Assembly: GCA_905202125.1 (NCBI GenBank)
Contig: CAJKQX010000017.1
Span: 1 to 37,261 of the forward strand
DNA from: an uncultured Prevotella sp.
Lineage (GTDB): Bacteria > Bacteroidota > Bacteroidia > Bacteroidales > Bacteroidaceae
Length of the DNA stretch: 37,261 bases
Direction of reading: 5' to 3'
Positions within the stretch are counted from its first letter, which is position 1; each line of letters starts with the position of its first letter. This document shows, piece by piece, positions 1-9,550 of the stretch. A program made the position numbers and the translations under genes. The notes under the pieces were generated by a model. The model made no database searches and was not told the DNA's origin. It saw only the letters and a program-made list of their open reading frames with translations.

Positions 1-19
1 CAAAAAACTACGTTTTTCA

Positions 20-51
20 TTTGTATTTGCGCTCACCTTTCACTATATTTG
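20..51 (+). promoter_or_regulatory. Bacteroidetes-type promoter for the GH92/phosphatase operon
   Basis: TTTG at 20-23 and TATATTTG at 44-51 are separated by 20 nt, matching the Bacteroidetes consensus TTTG-N19-21-TAnnTTTG. The start codon of the GH92 gene follows about 40 nt downstream. No good Shine-Dalgarno sequence is present, as is usual in this phylum. Confidence 0.7.
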
Positions 52-92
52 CATATAAATCCATAAACTAAAAAACCAATCATATTCAATAA

Positions 93-2369
93 ATGAAAAA
101 ATCGATTATCTGTGTGGCTTTGTGCCTTTGCGCAACGCTGCATGCCAAGACTAAAGACGTAGTCGACTATGTCAGCACACTTGTGGGCACATTGTCCAAG
201 TTTGAGCTGTCTACCGGCAACACCTATCCTGCCACAGCCCTGCCATGGGGTATGAATTTCTGGACGCCCGAGACCGGTAAGATGGGCGACGGATGGACTT
301 ACGTCTACACCGCCGACAAGATCCGCGGTTTCAAGCAGACCCACCAGCCCAGCCCGTGGATCAACGATTTCGGCCAGTTCTCCATCATGCCCGTCACGGG
401 CCGTCCCGTGTTCGATCAGGACGAGCGCGCCTCGTGGTTCTCTCACAAGGCCGAGATTGCCACACCTTATTATTATCGTGTCTATCTGGCCGACCATGAT
501 GTAGTGGCCGAGATGGCGCCCACCGAGCGCGCCGCAGCCATGCGCTTCACCTTCCCCGAGACCGACAAGGCATACGTCGTGCTCGATGCTTTCGACAAGG
601 GGTCGTATGCCGAGATTATTCCCGGGAAGAACATGATCATCGGTTACACCACACGCAACAGCGGCGGTGTGCCCGACAATTTCAAGAACTATTTCGTCCT
701 GCAGTTCGACCGCCCCTTCACTTATACCTCGGCCGTGGCCGACGGCAAGGTGGTGGAAGGCAGTCTCAAGCAGGAGAGCAACCACTCCGGAGCCATCGTC
801 GGATTCAAGACCCGTCGCGGCGAGCAGGTGAATGTGAAGGTAGCCTCGTCGTTCATCAGTCCCGCACAGGCACTGCTCAACCTCAACGAGATAGGTTCGG
901 CCGGTTTTGATGAGATCAAGTCGCGCGGCCGAGCCCGCTGGAACGAGGTGCTCGGACGTGTAGAGGTGGAGGACGATGATATCGACCATCTGCGCACATT
1001 CTATTCGTGCCTGTATCGCTCGGTGCTTTTCCCCCACGCCATGTATGAGATCGATGCCGCTGGCAACACGGTGCATTACAGCCCCCACACGGGCGAGGTG
1101 CTCCCCGGATATCTCTTCACCGGCACCGGTTTCTGGGATACCTTCCGCAGCCTTTTCCCCTTGCTCAATGTGCTCTATCCCTCGATGAACGCCAAGATGC
1201 AGGAAGGTCTCGTCAATTGTTACAAGGAGAGCGGATTCCTGCCCGAATGGTCCAGCCCGGGCCATCGCGGATGCATGGTGGGCAACAACTCGGCATCCGT
1301 CGTGGCCGATGCCTATCTCAAGGGCGTACGCGGTTACGACATCGAGACTCTCTGGCAAGCCCTCAAGCACGATGCCAATGCCGTTCACCCCAAAGTGTCG
1401 TCGTCCGGACGTCTCGGTTTTGAGGAATACAACAAAATAGGATATGTGTCCTCCGACAATGTGTCGCAGAGCGTTGCCCGCACTCTCGAGTATGCTTACG
1501 ATGACTGGTGCATCTATCAGTTGGGCAAGGCGCTCGGCAAACCCGAGAAGGAGCTTCGTCAGTATCTCAACAATGCCATGAACTACAAGAACGTGTTCGA
1601 CAAGGAGAGCAACCTCATGCGCGGACGCAAGGCTGACGGCACCTTCGACACACCGTTCGATCCCACCGCCTGGAGCCGCGCCTTCACCGAGGGCGACAGC
1701 TGGCACTGGAGCTGGTGCGTGTTCCACGACCCGCAAGGACTCATCAATCTCATGGGCGGACAGAAGGGTTTCAACGCCATGATGGACTCCGTATTCGTCA
1801 TCAAGCCCGACGTGAGCAGCCGACGCATCATACACGAGATGCGCGAGATGCAGGTCATGAATATGGGACAGTATGCCCACGGCAACCAGCCCATACAGCA
1901 CATGATCTATCTTTACAACTACGCCGGACAGCCCTGGAAGGCTCAGTACTGGCTGCGCGAGGCCATGAACCGTCTCTACACGCCCGCTCCCGACGGATAC
2001 TGCGGCGATGAGGACAACGGACAGACCTCTTCGTGGTACATCTTCTCCGCCATGGGCTTCTATCCGGTATGCCCAGGCTCGGGCCAATATGTGGTGGGCA
2101 CACCGTATTTCAAGAACGTCAAGCTGCACCTCGAGAACGGCAGGACGGTCAGCATCTCTGCTCCCGGCAACAGCGATGACAACCGCTACATCCGACAGCT
2201 CACGCTCAACGGCAGCACCATCACCCGCAATTATCTCACTCACGACGAGCTCATGAACGGAGCGCAGATATCCTTCGACATGACCGACAAGCCCGCCTAC
2301 GACCGCGGCACACAGCCCGAGGATGCACCTTACTCTTTCTCCAACGTCATTGTTAAACGCAAAAAATAA
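93..2369 (+). CDS. Secreted GH92-family protein with Gln at the catalytic-acid position
   Basis: This is a 758-residue glycoside hydrolase family 92 protein, a family of calcium-dependent exo-acting alpha-mannosidases. A signal peptide covers residues 1 to about 18 (MKKSIICVALCLCATLHA). The C-terminal half carries the family landmarks: a FWDTFRSLFPLL segment, YNYAGQPWKAQ, and a GDEDNGQTSSWY motif around 638-649. The usual HGNEPSHH motif, which holds the general-acid Glu, reads HGNQPIQH here, so residue 599 is Gln. From memory of the family, GH92 members with this change cleave mannose-1-phospho-6-mannose, a substrate whose leaving group needs no protonation. The next gene starts 12 bp downstream, so the two are probably one operon. 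GH92 membership is secure; phosphodiester specificity is inferred. An inactive enzyme is the main alternative. Confidence 0.9.
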   Translation: MKKSIICVALCLCATLHAKTKDVVDYVSTLVGTLSKFELSTGNTYPATALPWGMNFWTPETGKMGDGWTYVYTADKIRGFKQTHQPSPWINDFGQFSIMPVTGRPVFDQDERASWFSHKAEIATPYYYRVYLADHDVVAEMAPTERAAAMRFTFPETDKAYVVLDAFDKGSYAEIIPGKNMIIGYTTRNSGGVPDNFKNYFVLQFDRPFTYTSAVADGKVVEGSLKQESNHSGAIVGFKTRRGEQVNVKVASSFISPAQALLNLNEIGSAGFDEIKSRGRARWNEVLGRVEVEDDDIDHLRTFYSCLYRSVLFPHAMYEIDAAGNTVHYSPHTGEVLPGYLFTGTGFWDTFRSLFPLLNVLYPSMNAKMQEGLVNCYKESGFLPEWSSPGHRGCMVGNNSASVVADAYLKGVRGYDIETLWQALKHDANAVHPKVSSSGRLGFEEYNKIGYVSSDNVSQSVARTLEYAYDDWCIYQLGKALGKPEKELRQYLNNAMNYKNVFDKESNLMRGRKADGTFDTPFDPTAWSRAFTEGDSWHWSWCVFHDPQGLINLMGGQKGFNAMMDSVFVIKPDVSSRRIIHEMREMQVMNMGQYAHGNQPIQHMIYLYNYAGQPWKAQYWLREAMNRLYTPAPDGYCGDEDNGQTSSWYIFSAMGFYPVCPGSGQYVVGTPYFKNVKLHLENGRTVSISAPGNSDDNRYIRQLTLNGSTITRNYLTHDELMNGAQISFDMTDKPAYDRGTQPEDAPYSFSNVIVKRKK

Positions 2370-2381
2370 TCAAATCAAATC

Positions 2382-3296
2382 ATGAAACGTTATTCTTTTC
2401 TAATGCTCGCGCTGCTGTTGGCCGTTGCAGCTCAGGCCCAGGCCCTGTTCGTAGGTTCGTACAACATACGCAACCACAACAGCGAGGACGACAGCAATGG
2501 CAATGTCTGGTCCGTCAGATGCAAGGTGCTCTGCGACCAGATGAACTTTGAGAATCCCGACATATTCGGCACTCAGGAGGTGCTCGACCATCAGTTGCAC
2601 GACCTTCTCAACGGTCTCGACGGCTACGGATATGTAGGCGTGGGACGCGACGACGGCAAGACGGCCGGCGAGTATGCCGCCATCTTCTACAAGAAAGAGC
2701 GTCTGCAACTGCTACGCTCGGGCAATTTCTGGCTCAACGAGACGCCCGATGTACCCAAACTGGGATGGGACGCCGCCTGTGTGCGCATCTGCTCATGGGG
2801 CGAGTTCAAGCTTAAGGGCACCAAACTGAAATTCTATTATTTCAATCTCCACATGGACCACGTGGGCACTACGGCCCGCCGCGAGGGTGCCAAGCTGGTG
2901 GTTGCCAAGATCAAGGAGATAGCCAAAGGGGCGCCTGTGGTGCTCACGGGCGATTTCAACGTCGACCAGACCGATGAGATCTACACCATCTTCACCACCT
3001 CGGGTGTGCTCAAGGACTCGTATGAGTGCTGCAAGTTCCGCTTTGCCGAGAACGGTACGTTCAACTCGTTCAACTCGGACCTGAAGACCGCCAGCCGCAT
3101 CGACCACGTATTCGTATCGCCCAATTTCGACGTGCAGCGCTACGGCGTCCTCACCGATACCTATTGGACAGCCGTCGAAAACGCCGACGAGCAGAAGGGA
3201 CATGACGCTCCCAAAGAAATCAGATTCAAGAAACATCAGCGCCGCACCATCTCCGACCATTACCCCGTATTGGTGAAGATGAATTACAGGAAATGA
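2382..3296 (+). CDS. Secreted endonuclease/exonuclease/phosphatase-fold hydrolase
   Basis: The 304-residue product has a signal peptide (residues 1 to about 20, ending AQAQA) and a complete EEP (DNase I-like) metal-dependent fold. The ordered active-site motifs are YNIR (27-30), a metal-binding Glu in GTQEV (E66), HMDH (157-160), TGDFNVD (D191, N193), SRIDHVF (D241, H242) and SDHYPV (D292, H293). No catalytic residue is obviously missing. Secreted Bacteroidetes members are often phosphatases or phosphodiesterases acting on sugars or lipids rather than nucleases. The gene lies 12 bp after a GH92 gene carrying the Gln substitution, so a role as mannose-6-phosphate or phosphomannan phosphatase is attractive. 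A nuclease or sphingomyelinase-like activity cannot be excluded. A strong hairpin terminator follows. Confidence 0.88.
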   Translation: MKRYSFLMLALLLAVAAQAQALFVGSYNIRNHNSEDDSNGNVWSVRCKVLCDQMNFENPDIFGTQEVLDHQLHDLLNGLDGYGYVGVGRDDGKTAGEYAAIFYKKERLQLLRSGNFWLNETPDVPKLGWDAACVRICSWGEFKLKGTKLKFYYFNLHMDHVGTTARREGAKLVVAKIKEIAKGAPVVLTGDFNVDQTDEIYTIFTTSGVLKDSYECCKFRFAENGTFNSFNSDLKTASRIDHVFVSPNFDVQRYGVLTDTYWTAVENADEQKGHDAPKEIRFKKHQRRTISDHYPVLVKMNYRK

Positions 3297-3315
3297 CCGA
3301 TTTGGGTTAAATATG
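3297..3315 (+). repeat. Solo end of a dispersed repeat (matches the right end of the 24.0-24.2 kb element)
   Basis: The 17 nt CGATTTGGGTTAAATAT (3299-3315) recur exactly at the right end of the element at 24019-24213, with AATGA just upstream in both places. Here it begins at the stop codon of the phosphatase-fold gene and runs into the terminator. It looks like a remnant of one terminal repeat. Confidence 0.4.
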
Positions 3316-3373
3316 CTTACAAAAAAAAAGGGACCCTTCCGCCATATGCGAAAAGGTCCTTTTTTTTTGTAAG
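3316..3373. terminator. Bidirectional hairpin terminator between convergent genes
   Basis: CTTAC followed by nine A and GG(G)ACC pairs with GGTCC, nine T and GTAAG, giving a stem of about 19 bp with one bulged G. It lies between the convergent phosphatase-fold gene and susD-like gene. The A-run and T-run serve both directions. Confidence 0.85.
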
Positions 3374-3406
3374 TACGCGGCCACATCGTCTTTGCTCAGG
3401 GCGTCA

Positions 3407-5047
3407 TCAATACCCCGGATTGTTGGGCAACAGGTTCTTGTTGATATCTATCTGCGACTGTGGCACGGACCAGAGATAATCTTTGTTCTCGTCAAACTGG
3501 TATACGTCCAGTTGGATGTATCGCGTGTATTTGTTCTCGAATTTGGCGCCTCGCATACGTTCGTTGAGATACTCCGGTCCCGCTTTCCATCGCTTGATGT
3601 CCATCCATCGCAGACCTTCGAGCGCCAGTTCGCTGCGTCGTTCGCGTCTGAGCGTCGATCTCATCGTCAGCTTGTCGTGTATCGCGGGATAGTCCAAAGC
3701 GCTCACAAGGGTGAAACCTGCGCGCTCTCGGATGGCCCTCACGGTGCGGTCCCACACCTCTTGGCTCATCTTGCCCTGCTCGTTCATCGCCTCGGCGTAC
3801 ATGAGCAGCACGTCGGCATATCTTATCATGATGATGTTGATCGACGAATAGAGGTGGTCCTCGTGCTTCGGGTCGTAGTATTTGCGCACGTAGTAGCCCG
3901 TCTGTGTCTGGTTGTTGTTGTAACCCGAGTAAGAGTCCGTCTTGTCGGCCGCATAAGGGTTGGTGTATATTATCTTGCCCACGGTGCCGTCGTTGATGTT
4001 GCCGCTCCAGTCATACCCGTCGTAAATCACGGTGTGGGTGAGGCGTGGGTCGCGGTTGGCGTAGGGGTGGCTCTCGTCGTACAAGGGAGAGTCGGCGGGC
4101 AGGCGTCCGTCAGTCATGAGATAGTCTTCCACGAGGTTTTCCGTCGGAGCGCAGTCGTTGACATTTGCTCCCACCGATATGGGTGCCATCTCGAACATCT
4201 CGCCCCACGTGCGGAATTTGGGAGCATACGCGTAGTCGAGTATCACCTCCTCGTTGTATTCATTGTCCGAGAGAAACAGTCCGCTGTAACTGCCGAACAG
4301 TCCGTAGTGTCCGTACACGTCCTGCATGTCCATGAGCATGCGGCAGTATCTCTCCACGTTTTTCCAGTCAGAGTCGTACAGATATGCCCTGGCCTGCATG
4401 GCGATGGCCGCTCCTTTTGTGATCTGGCCCCGCTCGCTCTCCCTGAGCTCTTCACGTGAGGGCAGGTGCTCCACCACCTCGTCCAGCTCCTTGTGTATGT
4501 GCTCCATGACCTCCTTGTAGGGCGTACGCTTCATGTGGCGGGCCTCCTCCATCGTGGGTTCCACGGTGAAGTAGGGTACGTCGCCGTAAAACTGGGCCAG
4601 CCGCAGATACATTATCGCCCTGATGAACCGAGCCTGGGCTATCATGTGCTGAATCCGGACCTTCGGCATGGTTATCAGCCCTACATTGGCTATCAGCACG
4701 TTGCACGTCTTTATTCCGGCGTAAAGGTCTCTCCACTCATAGTCGAACAGCCACGTGGTGGGTTCGGAGTTGCCGTTGCGTATGATACGTTCGTCGGTGA
4801 AGGTGCGGCCCTGTATGAGGTTGTCGCTGAGTTTCTCGTCCGAGTACATCTGTCGGGCGCTGTACATCTGGTTGTAGGCCATGTTGAGGACGTATTGCGC
4901 CCTTGCCTCCGTGGTCCAGTATTCCTTGTCGAGGTAGCTGTCGGTAGGAAGGTTGTCCATGCTGTTGCAGGCCGTCAGGCAGACGCAGGCTGTCAGTATG
5001 GCCGGTGCGAATATTCGGATAAGCGATATGCAGGAGGTTGGTATCAT
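3407..5047 (-). CDS. susD: SusD/RagB-family outer-membrane glycan-binding lipoprotein
   Basis: This 546-residue lipoprotein is the surface glycan-binding partner that caps a SusC transporter. Its N-terminal signal contains two possible lipobox cysteines, C21 (ILTAC) and C27 (CLTACNS). C27, followed by N-S and an acidic stretch, is the better choice. The N-terminal part shows the SusD-like helical repeats (WTTEARAQYVLNMAYNQMY, RFIRAIMYLRLAQFYGDVPY). The C-terminal RagB/SusD region has YADVLLMYAEAMNEQG and the near-terminal motif LEGLRWMDIKRWK. The protein ends with IDINKNLLPNNPGY, a typical SusD ending. The gene starts 12 bp after the susC-like stop codon, so the two are co-transcribed. The gene symbol is generic; the bound glycan is unknown, though the neighbouring GH92 genes suggest mannose-containing glycans. 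Confidence 0.95.
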   Translation of the reverse strand: MIPTSCISLIRIFAPAILTACVCLTACNSMDNLPTDSYLDKEYWTTEARAQYVLNMAYNQMYSARQMYSDEKLSDNLIQGRTFTDERIIRNGNSEPTTWLFDYEWRDLYAGIKTCNVLIANVGLITMPKVRIQHMIAQARFIRAIMYLRLAQFYGDVPYFTVEPTMEEARHMKRTPYKEVMEHIHKELDEVVEHLPSREELRESERGQITKGAAIAMQARAYLYDSDWKNVERYCRMLMDMQDVYGHYGLFGSYSGLFLSDNEYNEEVILDYAYAPKFRTWGEMFEMAPISVGANVNDCAPTENLVEDYLMTDGRLPADSPLYDESHPYANRDPRLTHTVIYDGYDWSGNINDGTVGKIIYTNPYAADKTDSYSGYNNNQTQTGYYVRKYYDPKHEDHLYSSINIIMIRYADVLLMYAEAMNEQGKMSQEVWDRTVRAIRERAGFTLVSALDYPAIHDKLTMRSTLRRERRSELALEGLRWMDIKRWKAGPEYLNERMRGAKFENKYTRYIQLDVYQFDENKDYLWSVPQSQIDINKNLLPNNPGY

Positions 5048-5059
5048 GTCGTGTGAGTT

Positions 5060-8000
5060 TTAGATTTCCACATTCAGTCCCATGCCGATGTATTTCAGGG
5101 TGGGGTAGTTGCATCCGGTGTTGGCACCGTTGTACATCATCTGTCCGTCAAACTCGGTGGATTCAGGATCGAGGAACGAGTTGTGACTCAGTGTGAGCAG
5201 GTTTTTGGCATTGATGCTCAGGCGCACTTTCCTTATTCCCACCTTCATTGTCCATCTCTCGGGCAGCGTGTAGCCTATGCTTATATCCTTGAGGCGGATG
5301 TATGCAGCGTTGAAAATGTAGATGTCGGATCCCATGCGGTAGTTGTTGCTGTTCGACTCGGAGCCGGGCGCCGTCAGTCGGGGATAGATGGCGTTGGTGT
5401 GGTCGGGTCGCCAGTAGTCCTGCTGATGCTTGTACATGGTGTATGAGTAGTTGCCGAAGAATGGCTCCACGAGTTCACCTCTGACCATCATGTCTCGTTT
5501 TCCCACACCGTTGACGAGCAGGTTGAAATCTATGTTCTTCCATTTCATGGAGTATGAGAAACCGAAGGTGTATCTGGGGAAGGCGTTGCCTAAAACGAAC
5601 CGGTCGTTGGCATCGATGATGTTGTCGTCGTTTCGGTCCACGAATTTCAGGTCGCCGGGCTGCACCCTCACGCCCACAGGCAGCGCCGAACGGGCTATCT
5701 CTTCCTCGCTCTGGAAGAATCCGTCGGTGCGGTAGCCGTAGTACGAGCTGACGGGTACACCTGTCTTGCGCAGTATCCACAGTTCCTCTATCGGACTGAT
5801 CTTCTCGCCCTCGGGGAATTTTTCAAGCCGGTTGTATGTGTCGCCGATGTTGGCGGTGAATATATGCTGAGTCTTGCCGGCGGTGAGCGTGTATTTGAGA
5901 GCCAGTTCCCATCCCCTGTTGGACATCTCGCCCGTGTTCTGCATGCTCTGCTGGGTGCCGAAGATTGAAGGTGTGACGGGTCGCATGAGGATGTCTTTGG
6001 TGCGTTTGTAGAAACAGTCGAAGGTCAGCGAGAGTGTGTGCTTGAACAGTTCCACGTCCAGACCCATGTTCACCGTGTGGGTCTTCTCCCACGTCAGATC
6101 GTCCGAGCCGAGGGTGAAGCCTGCGCCGGTCACCGGACTGTTGTTGAACGCATACATGTAATTGTACAGGTTGAAGGTGGTGAACCGGTCGTAGGCCCCG
6201 ATGGTCTGATTGCCCAGTATGCCGTACGAGCATCTCAGTTTGAGTGTTCCCACGTGCTCTTTGAAACTCTCCATGAACGACTCTTCGGTGATGCGCCAGC
6301 CTGCGGAGACCGACGGGAAGAAGCCGAAACGGTGATTTCTTGCGAATTTGGACGAACCGTCGTATCTGAAATCCATCTCACCGTAGTATTTCCCGGCATA
6401 GTTGTAGGCCGCGCGTCCGAATATCGAGGATATGCCGGTGCGTGTGAAATCCTCGGGCGAGAGCCTTGCGTCGTCGCCCAACACTACGTAGGCGTTGTCG
6501 TCCTGCGACGTGCCGAAATCGGGGTTGGAGTACATCACGGTCATCTTGTTGGAGTTGCGGGTGGACGACTCGTTGCTTATGCCCAGCATGCCGCTTATGT
6601 GGTGGTTTCCTTTCGTGTGGTCGTAGTTCATGAGCAACTGCGAGTTGATCATGTACGAGTTGCTGTTGGTGTCGCTCGACTTGCGTGTAGCCCTGTCGTA
6701 GCGCGCCGGGGTGGACTGCGAGAGGCTGGTGTAGTAGGGCACGGGGCGTTGTCGCATGTAGTTGTGACTTGAGTTGACGGTGGTGCCGAACACGCCCTTC
6801 AGCGATAATTTCGGAGTGATTTTTATTTCGGCAGTGATGTTGGCCGAGAAATCGTTCTCCCTGTCCTTGTTGGTGCCGCCGGCCTCGAGCGAACCCAAAG
6901 GGTTGAATTCGGTCAGTATGTTGTTGAGCAGGTAACGGTTGTCCGCCTTCATCTGATAGTAATAGTATGGCGGCACACGCGAGGCGTCGCGCTCCAGACT
7001 TGTGCCCGTGGTGCTGATCTTGTTCAACTGCGAAAGCACTATCAGGGCCTGGAGCTTCAGTGGACCGGCCTCGGTGGTCACGTTCGACCGGAGGTTATAT
7101 TTCCTCATGCCGTAGTTCTTGTTTCCCACATAGTTGCTCTCCTGTCCTATGTATCCGGCCGACACCATGTACGTGGTCTTGTCAGAACCGCCCGTCACGC
7201 TGATGTTGTGGTTGTTCTGCATGGCCGTGCGGAATATCCGGTCGAGAAACCAATTGTCCTTATGACGGTTGTTGTACAGGTCGCTGAGCTGGTTGCTCAC
7301 ATATTCGGCCGGCAGTCCGACATTTCTCAGCATCTCGTTGCGCGCCTGGGCGTTGAGATATCCGGAGATGGGCCGATACAGTATGTGTGGTATCTGCCAT
7401 CCGGTCATGGCGTCGAGGCGTACGGTCATCCTCTCGTTCTTGCGGCCTTTCTTCGTGGTGATGAGGATGACGCCGTTGGCCGAGCGCGAGCCATATATCG
7501 CCGCGGCTCCCGCGTCTTTGAGTATCGATACGTTGTCAACGTCGTTTGGGTTTATCTTGTCCAAGCTGTTGTCGGGCGACACGATACCGTCGATGACGAT
7601 GAGTGGCATGTTGCTGTTTATGGTGCTGATGCCTCGGATGTTGACGTTTGTGTATGATGTGTTGGGGTTGAAATCTTTCTGCTGTATGATCAGGCCCGGA
7701 GCCTTGCCTTGCAGGGCTTGTGTCACATCGTTGTAAGGCACCTTTCCTGCCAGTTTGTTGCTCACCTTGTCCACCGCTCCCGTGATACTCTGGCGGGTGG
7801 TCGAGCCGTAGGCTATGACGATGGTCTCGTCCAGATTTTGGATGTTCTCCTCGAGCGTTATCCTCAGGTAACTTTTCTTTCCGGTGAATATCTCCCTGGT
7901 GTGGAATCCGATGTACGACACCTCAATGATGTTGTCGCGCGGTATCTCCAGCATGAAATATCCTTTGGAGTCGGTATGGGTCTGTACGTTCAGTTTCTTG

Positions 8001-8428
8001 CACGACACATACGCTCCGGCCAACGGTTCCTTGTCGGCATCCGTGACGATGCCTCTGAGGTAGTGTTTCTCTTGTAGGTCCGCATTTTTTCTATCGGGGG
8101 GGGTAACTTTTGCGTCTGCCGTCTTTTCTTTCCTGTACAGCACGATAAGCTTTTTCTCGATAATGTAGTCAATGTCGTCGTCCAATATACGGTCCAGGAC
8201 GGTGTGTATGTCTGTATGTTTGAAATTCGCGGTTATGCGTTTCTTCTCATTCAGCAAATCGCTGTTGTAGATAAACGACATTCTGGTCTGTTGCTCGACC
8301 TCTTTCAGTACCTTTTTCAGTGTTTCTTTATGGAAATTTTTGGTCACGGTTTGCGCGTTTGCAGTCGTAAATACGGTGCAAACCATGACCAAAAGGAGTA
8401 TCTTTATAATTTTCCGAACGTTATTCAA
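5060..8428 (-). CDS. susC: SusC/RagA TonB-dependent transporter with N-terminal STN signalling domain
   Basis: The 1122-residue protein imports glycans across the outer membrane using TonB energy. Domains in order: signal peptide (1-25, ending ANAQ), STN secretin/TonB N-terminal domain (about 28-100), carboxypeptidase-D-like domain (about 122-195, GIVTDADKEPLAGAYV), TonB-box-like ETIVIAYG (201-208), plug (about 210-330, with VNIRGISTINSNMPLIVIDG and ILKDAGAAAIYGSRSANGVI), then a beta-barrel of about 780 residues ending in NYPTLKYIGMGLNVEI. The STN domain is the part that contacts a FecR-type anti-sigma factor, and that gene lies 41 bp upstream. The transporter is therefore also the sensor that switches the locus on. 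The length is normal for STN-bearing SusC proteins, and I see no frameshift. Confidence 0.96.
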   Translation of the reverse strand: MNNVRKIIKILLLVMVCTVFTTANAQTVTKNFHKETLKKVLKEVEQQTRMSFIYNSDLLNEKKRITANFKHTDIHTVLDRILDDDIDYIIEKKLIVLYRKEKTADAKVTPPDRKNADLQEKHYLRGIVTDADKEPLAGAYVSCKKLNVQTHTDSKGYFMLEIPRDNIIEVSYIGFHTREIFTGKKSYLRITLEENIQNLDETIVIAYGSTTRQSITGAVDKVSNKLAGKVPYNDVTQALQGKAPGLIIQQKDFNPNTSYTNVNIRGISTINSNMPLIVIDGIVSPDNSLDKINPNDVDNVSILKDAGAAAIYGSRSANGVILITTKKGRKNERMTVRLDAMTGWQIPHILYRPISGYLNAQARNEMLRNVGLPAEYVSNQLSDLYNNRHKDNWFLDRIFRTAMQNNHNISVTGGSDKTTYMVSAGYIGQESNYVGNKNYGMRKYNLRSNVTTEAGPLKLQALIVLSQLNKISTTGTSLERDASRVPPYYYYQMKADNRYLLNNILTEFNPLGSLEAGGTNKDRENDFSANITAEIKITPKLSLKGVFGTTVNSSHNYMRQRPVPYYTSLSQSTPARYDRATRKSSDTNSNSYMINSQLLMNYDHTKGNHHISGMLGISNESSTRNSNKMTVMYSNPDFGTSQDDNAYVVLGDDARLSPEDFTRTGISSIFGRAAYNYAGKYYGEMDFRYDGSSKFARNHRFGFFPSVSAGWRITEESFMESFKEHVGTLKLRCSYGILGNQTIGAYDRFTTFNLYNYMYAFNNSPVTGAGFTLGSDDLTWEKTHTVNMGLDVELFKHTLSLTFDCFYKRTKDILMRPVTPSIFGTQQSMQNTGEMSNRGWELALKYTLTAGKTQHIFTANIGDTYNRLEKFPEGEKISPIEELWILRKTGVPVSSYYGYRTDGFFQSEEEIARSALPVGVRVQPGDLKFVDRNDDNIIDANDRFVLGNAFPRYTFGFSYSMKWKNIDFNLLVNGVGKRDMMVRGELVEPFFGNYSYTMYKHQQDYWRPDHTNAIYPRLTAPGSESNSNNYRMGSDIYIFNAAYIRLKDISIGYTLPERWTMKVGIRKVRLSINAKNLLTLSHNSFLDPESTEFDGQMMYNGANTGCNYPTLKYIGMGLNVEI

Positions 8429-8469
8429 TCTTTATCGTTGGTTTCTTGTTAGCTTCGTCAGGCGGGCGG

Positions 8470-9450
8470 TCAGTCGATGCTGATGGTTCTGCCTTTTTGA
8501 CTGATCTTGCGGTTGGTGATGCGTCTCAGTGCCGATACTACATCCTCGATCGATTCGTTGTTCCGCAGTATGGCAGATATCTTCATATCGCCGATTTTCT
8601 TGTCTTTGATGAATATCTTCACATTGTATCGGCGGGATATTATCTTTGCGAATTGTACGAGGGTCACATCGTGCAGCTCCATGTTGTCTTCGAGCCAGTT
8701 GTCGGTGTTGCGGTCGGAGGCTTGCTTGCTCATCTTTCCTGTCTTCTTGTTGTAGGTCACCATGTCGCCGGGCACCATCTTCATTGTGCTGTCGTCACGG
8801 TTTATGTCGATGCTTCCTTCCACGAGGGTGGTCGTCACCGTCTCGTCATCGCCGTAGGCCGTCACGTTGAACTTGGTGCCCTTGACCGTCACGTCGTACT
8901 GATTGGTGTGTACCACGAACTTGCTGCCCTTGTGGCTGGTCACGTCAAAGTTGGCCTCACCTTGCAGCTCCACATCGCGTGTGCCGTCCTTTCTGTTGTC
9001 CGAGTATTTGATTTGTGACGATGCCTTGAGCCATACGGTCGTACCGTCGGGCAGGGTCACTTGTGTTGTGCTGCCGGCAGGGGTGCTGCAGGCGAATGTC
9101 ACGTCTTTGGTGGTGTTCAGCACGTTCCATGCCGCAATGGTCACAAGGCACGTCACGGCTGCCGCCACGGCATATTTCCACCATCCGGAATGACTGTTTC
9201 CTGATACTGAGGGGTTCAGACGGTATGTCTTCTGACGCGAGTCGATGGCGCTCTTGAATCTCTCCCATGCCTTTTCGGTCTCGGCATCGGGTACGTGATT
9301 CTCAATCCATTGCTTCTCCCACAGTCTGAACTGTTTCATATTTTCGTTGTTCCCTTCCAGGTACTCCAATACCGTGCTCTCTTCAGAAGGTGTGGCTTTT
9401 CCTTCAAAGTAAGAGATGGCTGCTCTTCTTATGTCGTTAAAGTCTTTCAT
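8470..9450 (-). CDS. FecR-family anti-sigma factor
   Basis: This 326-residue inner-membrane regulator holds its ECF sigma partner inactive until the STN domain of the cognate transporter signals substrate. A cytoplasmic N-terminal part (1 to about 88) is followed by one membrane helix at about 91-111 (WWKYAVAAAVTCLVTIAAW). A periplasmic FecR domain occupies about 118-210 (TLPDGTTVWLKASSQIKYS, GEANFDVTSHKGSKFVVHT). A DUF4974-like C-terminal domain occupies about 245-324 (HDVTLVQFAKIISRRYNVKI). The order sigma, anti-sigma, SusC, SusD on one strand is the standard layout for host-glycan utilisation loci in Bacteroides. There is about 100 bp between the sigma stop codon and this start, with no clear promoter, so co-transcription is likely. 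Confidence 0.95.
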   Translation of the reverse strand: MKDFNDIRRAAISYFEGKATPSEESTVLEYLEGNNENMKQFRLWEKQWIENHVPDAETEKAWERFKSAIDSRQKTYRLNPSVSGNSHSGWWKYAVAAAVTCLVTIAAWNVLNTTKDVTFACSTPAGSTTQVTLPDGTTVWLKASSQIKYSDNRKDGTRDVELQGEANFDVTSHKGSKFVVHTNQYDVTVKGTKFNVTAYGDDETVTTTLVEGSIDINRDDSTMKMVPGDMVTYNKKTGKMSKQASDRNTDNWLEDNMELHDVTLVQFAKIISRRYNVKIFIKDKKIGDMKISAILRNNESIEDVVSALRRITNRKISQKGRTISID

Positions 9451-9550
9451 TGTTTGTACTTTTTGCGTTTGTATGCTATAACAACCGAGATGGGAATTTG
9501 AGAACCTTTTTGCTTGATTTTTATTGTTTTTTAACGTTTTTTGATTCCTT

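Noticed and set aside
33..2243. A 736-codon open frame antisense to the first GH92 gene
   Set aside because: It lacks any family motif and lies wholly opposite a gene with signal peptide, promoter and full GH92 motifs. Long antisense frames are a side effect of GC-rich codon use.
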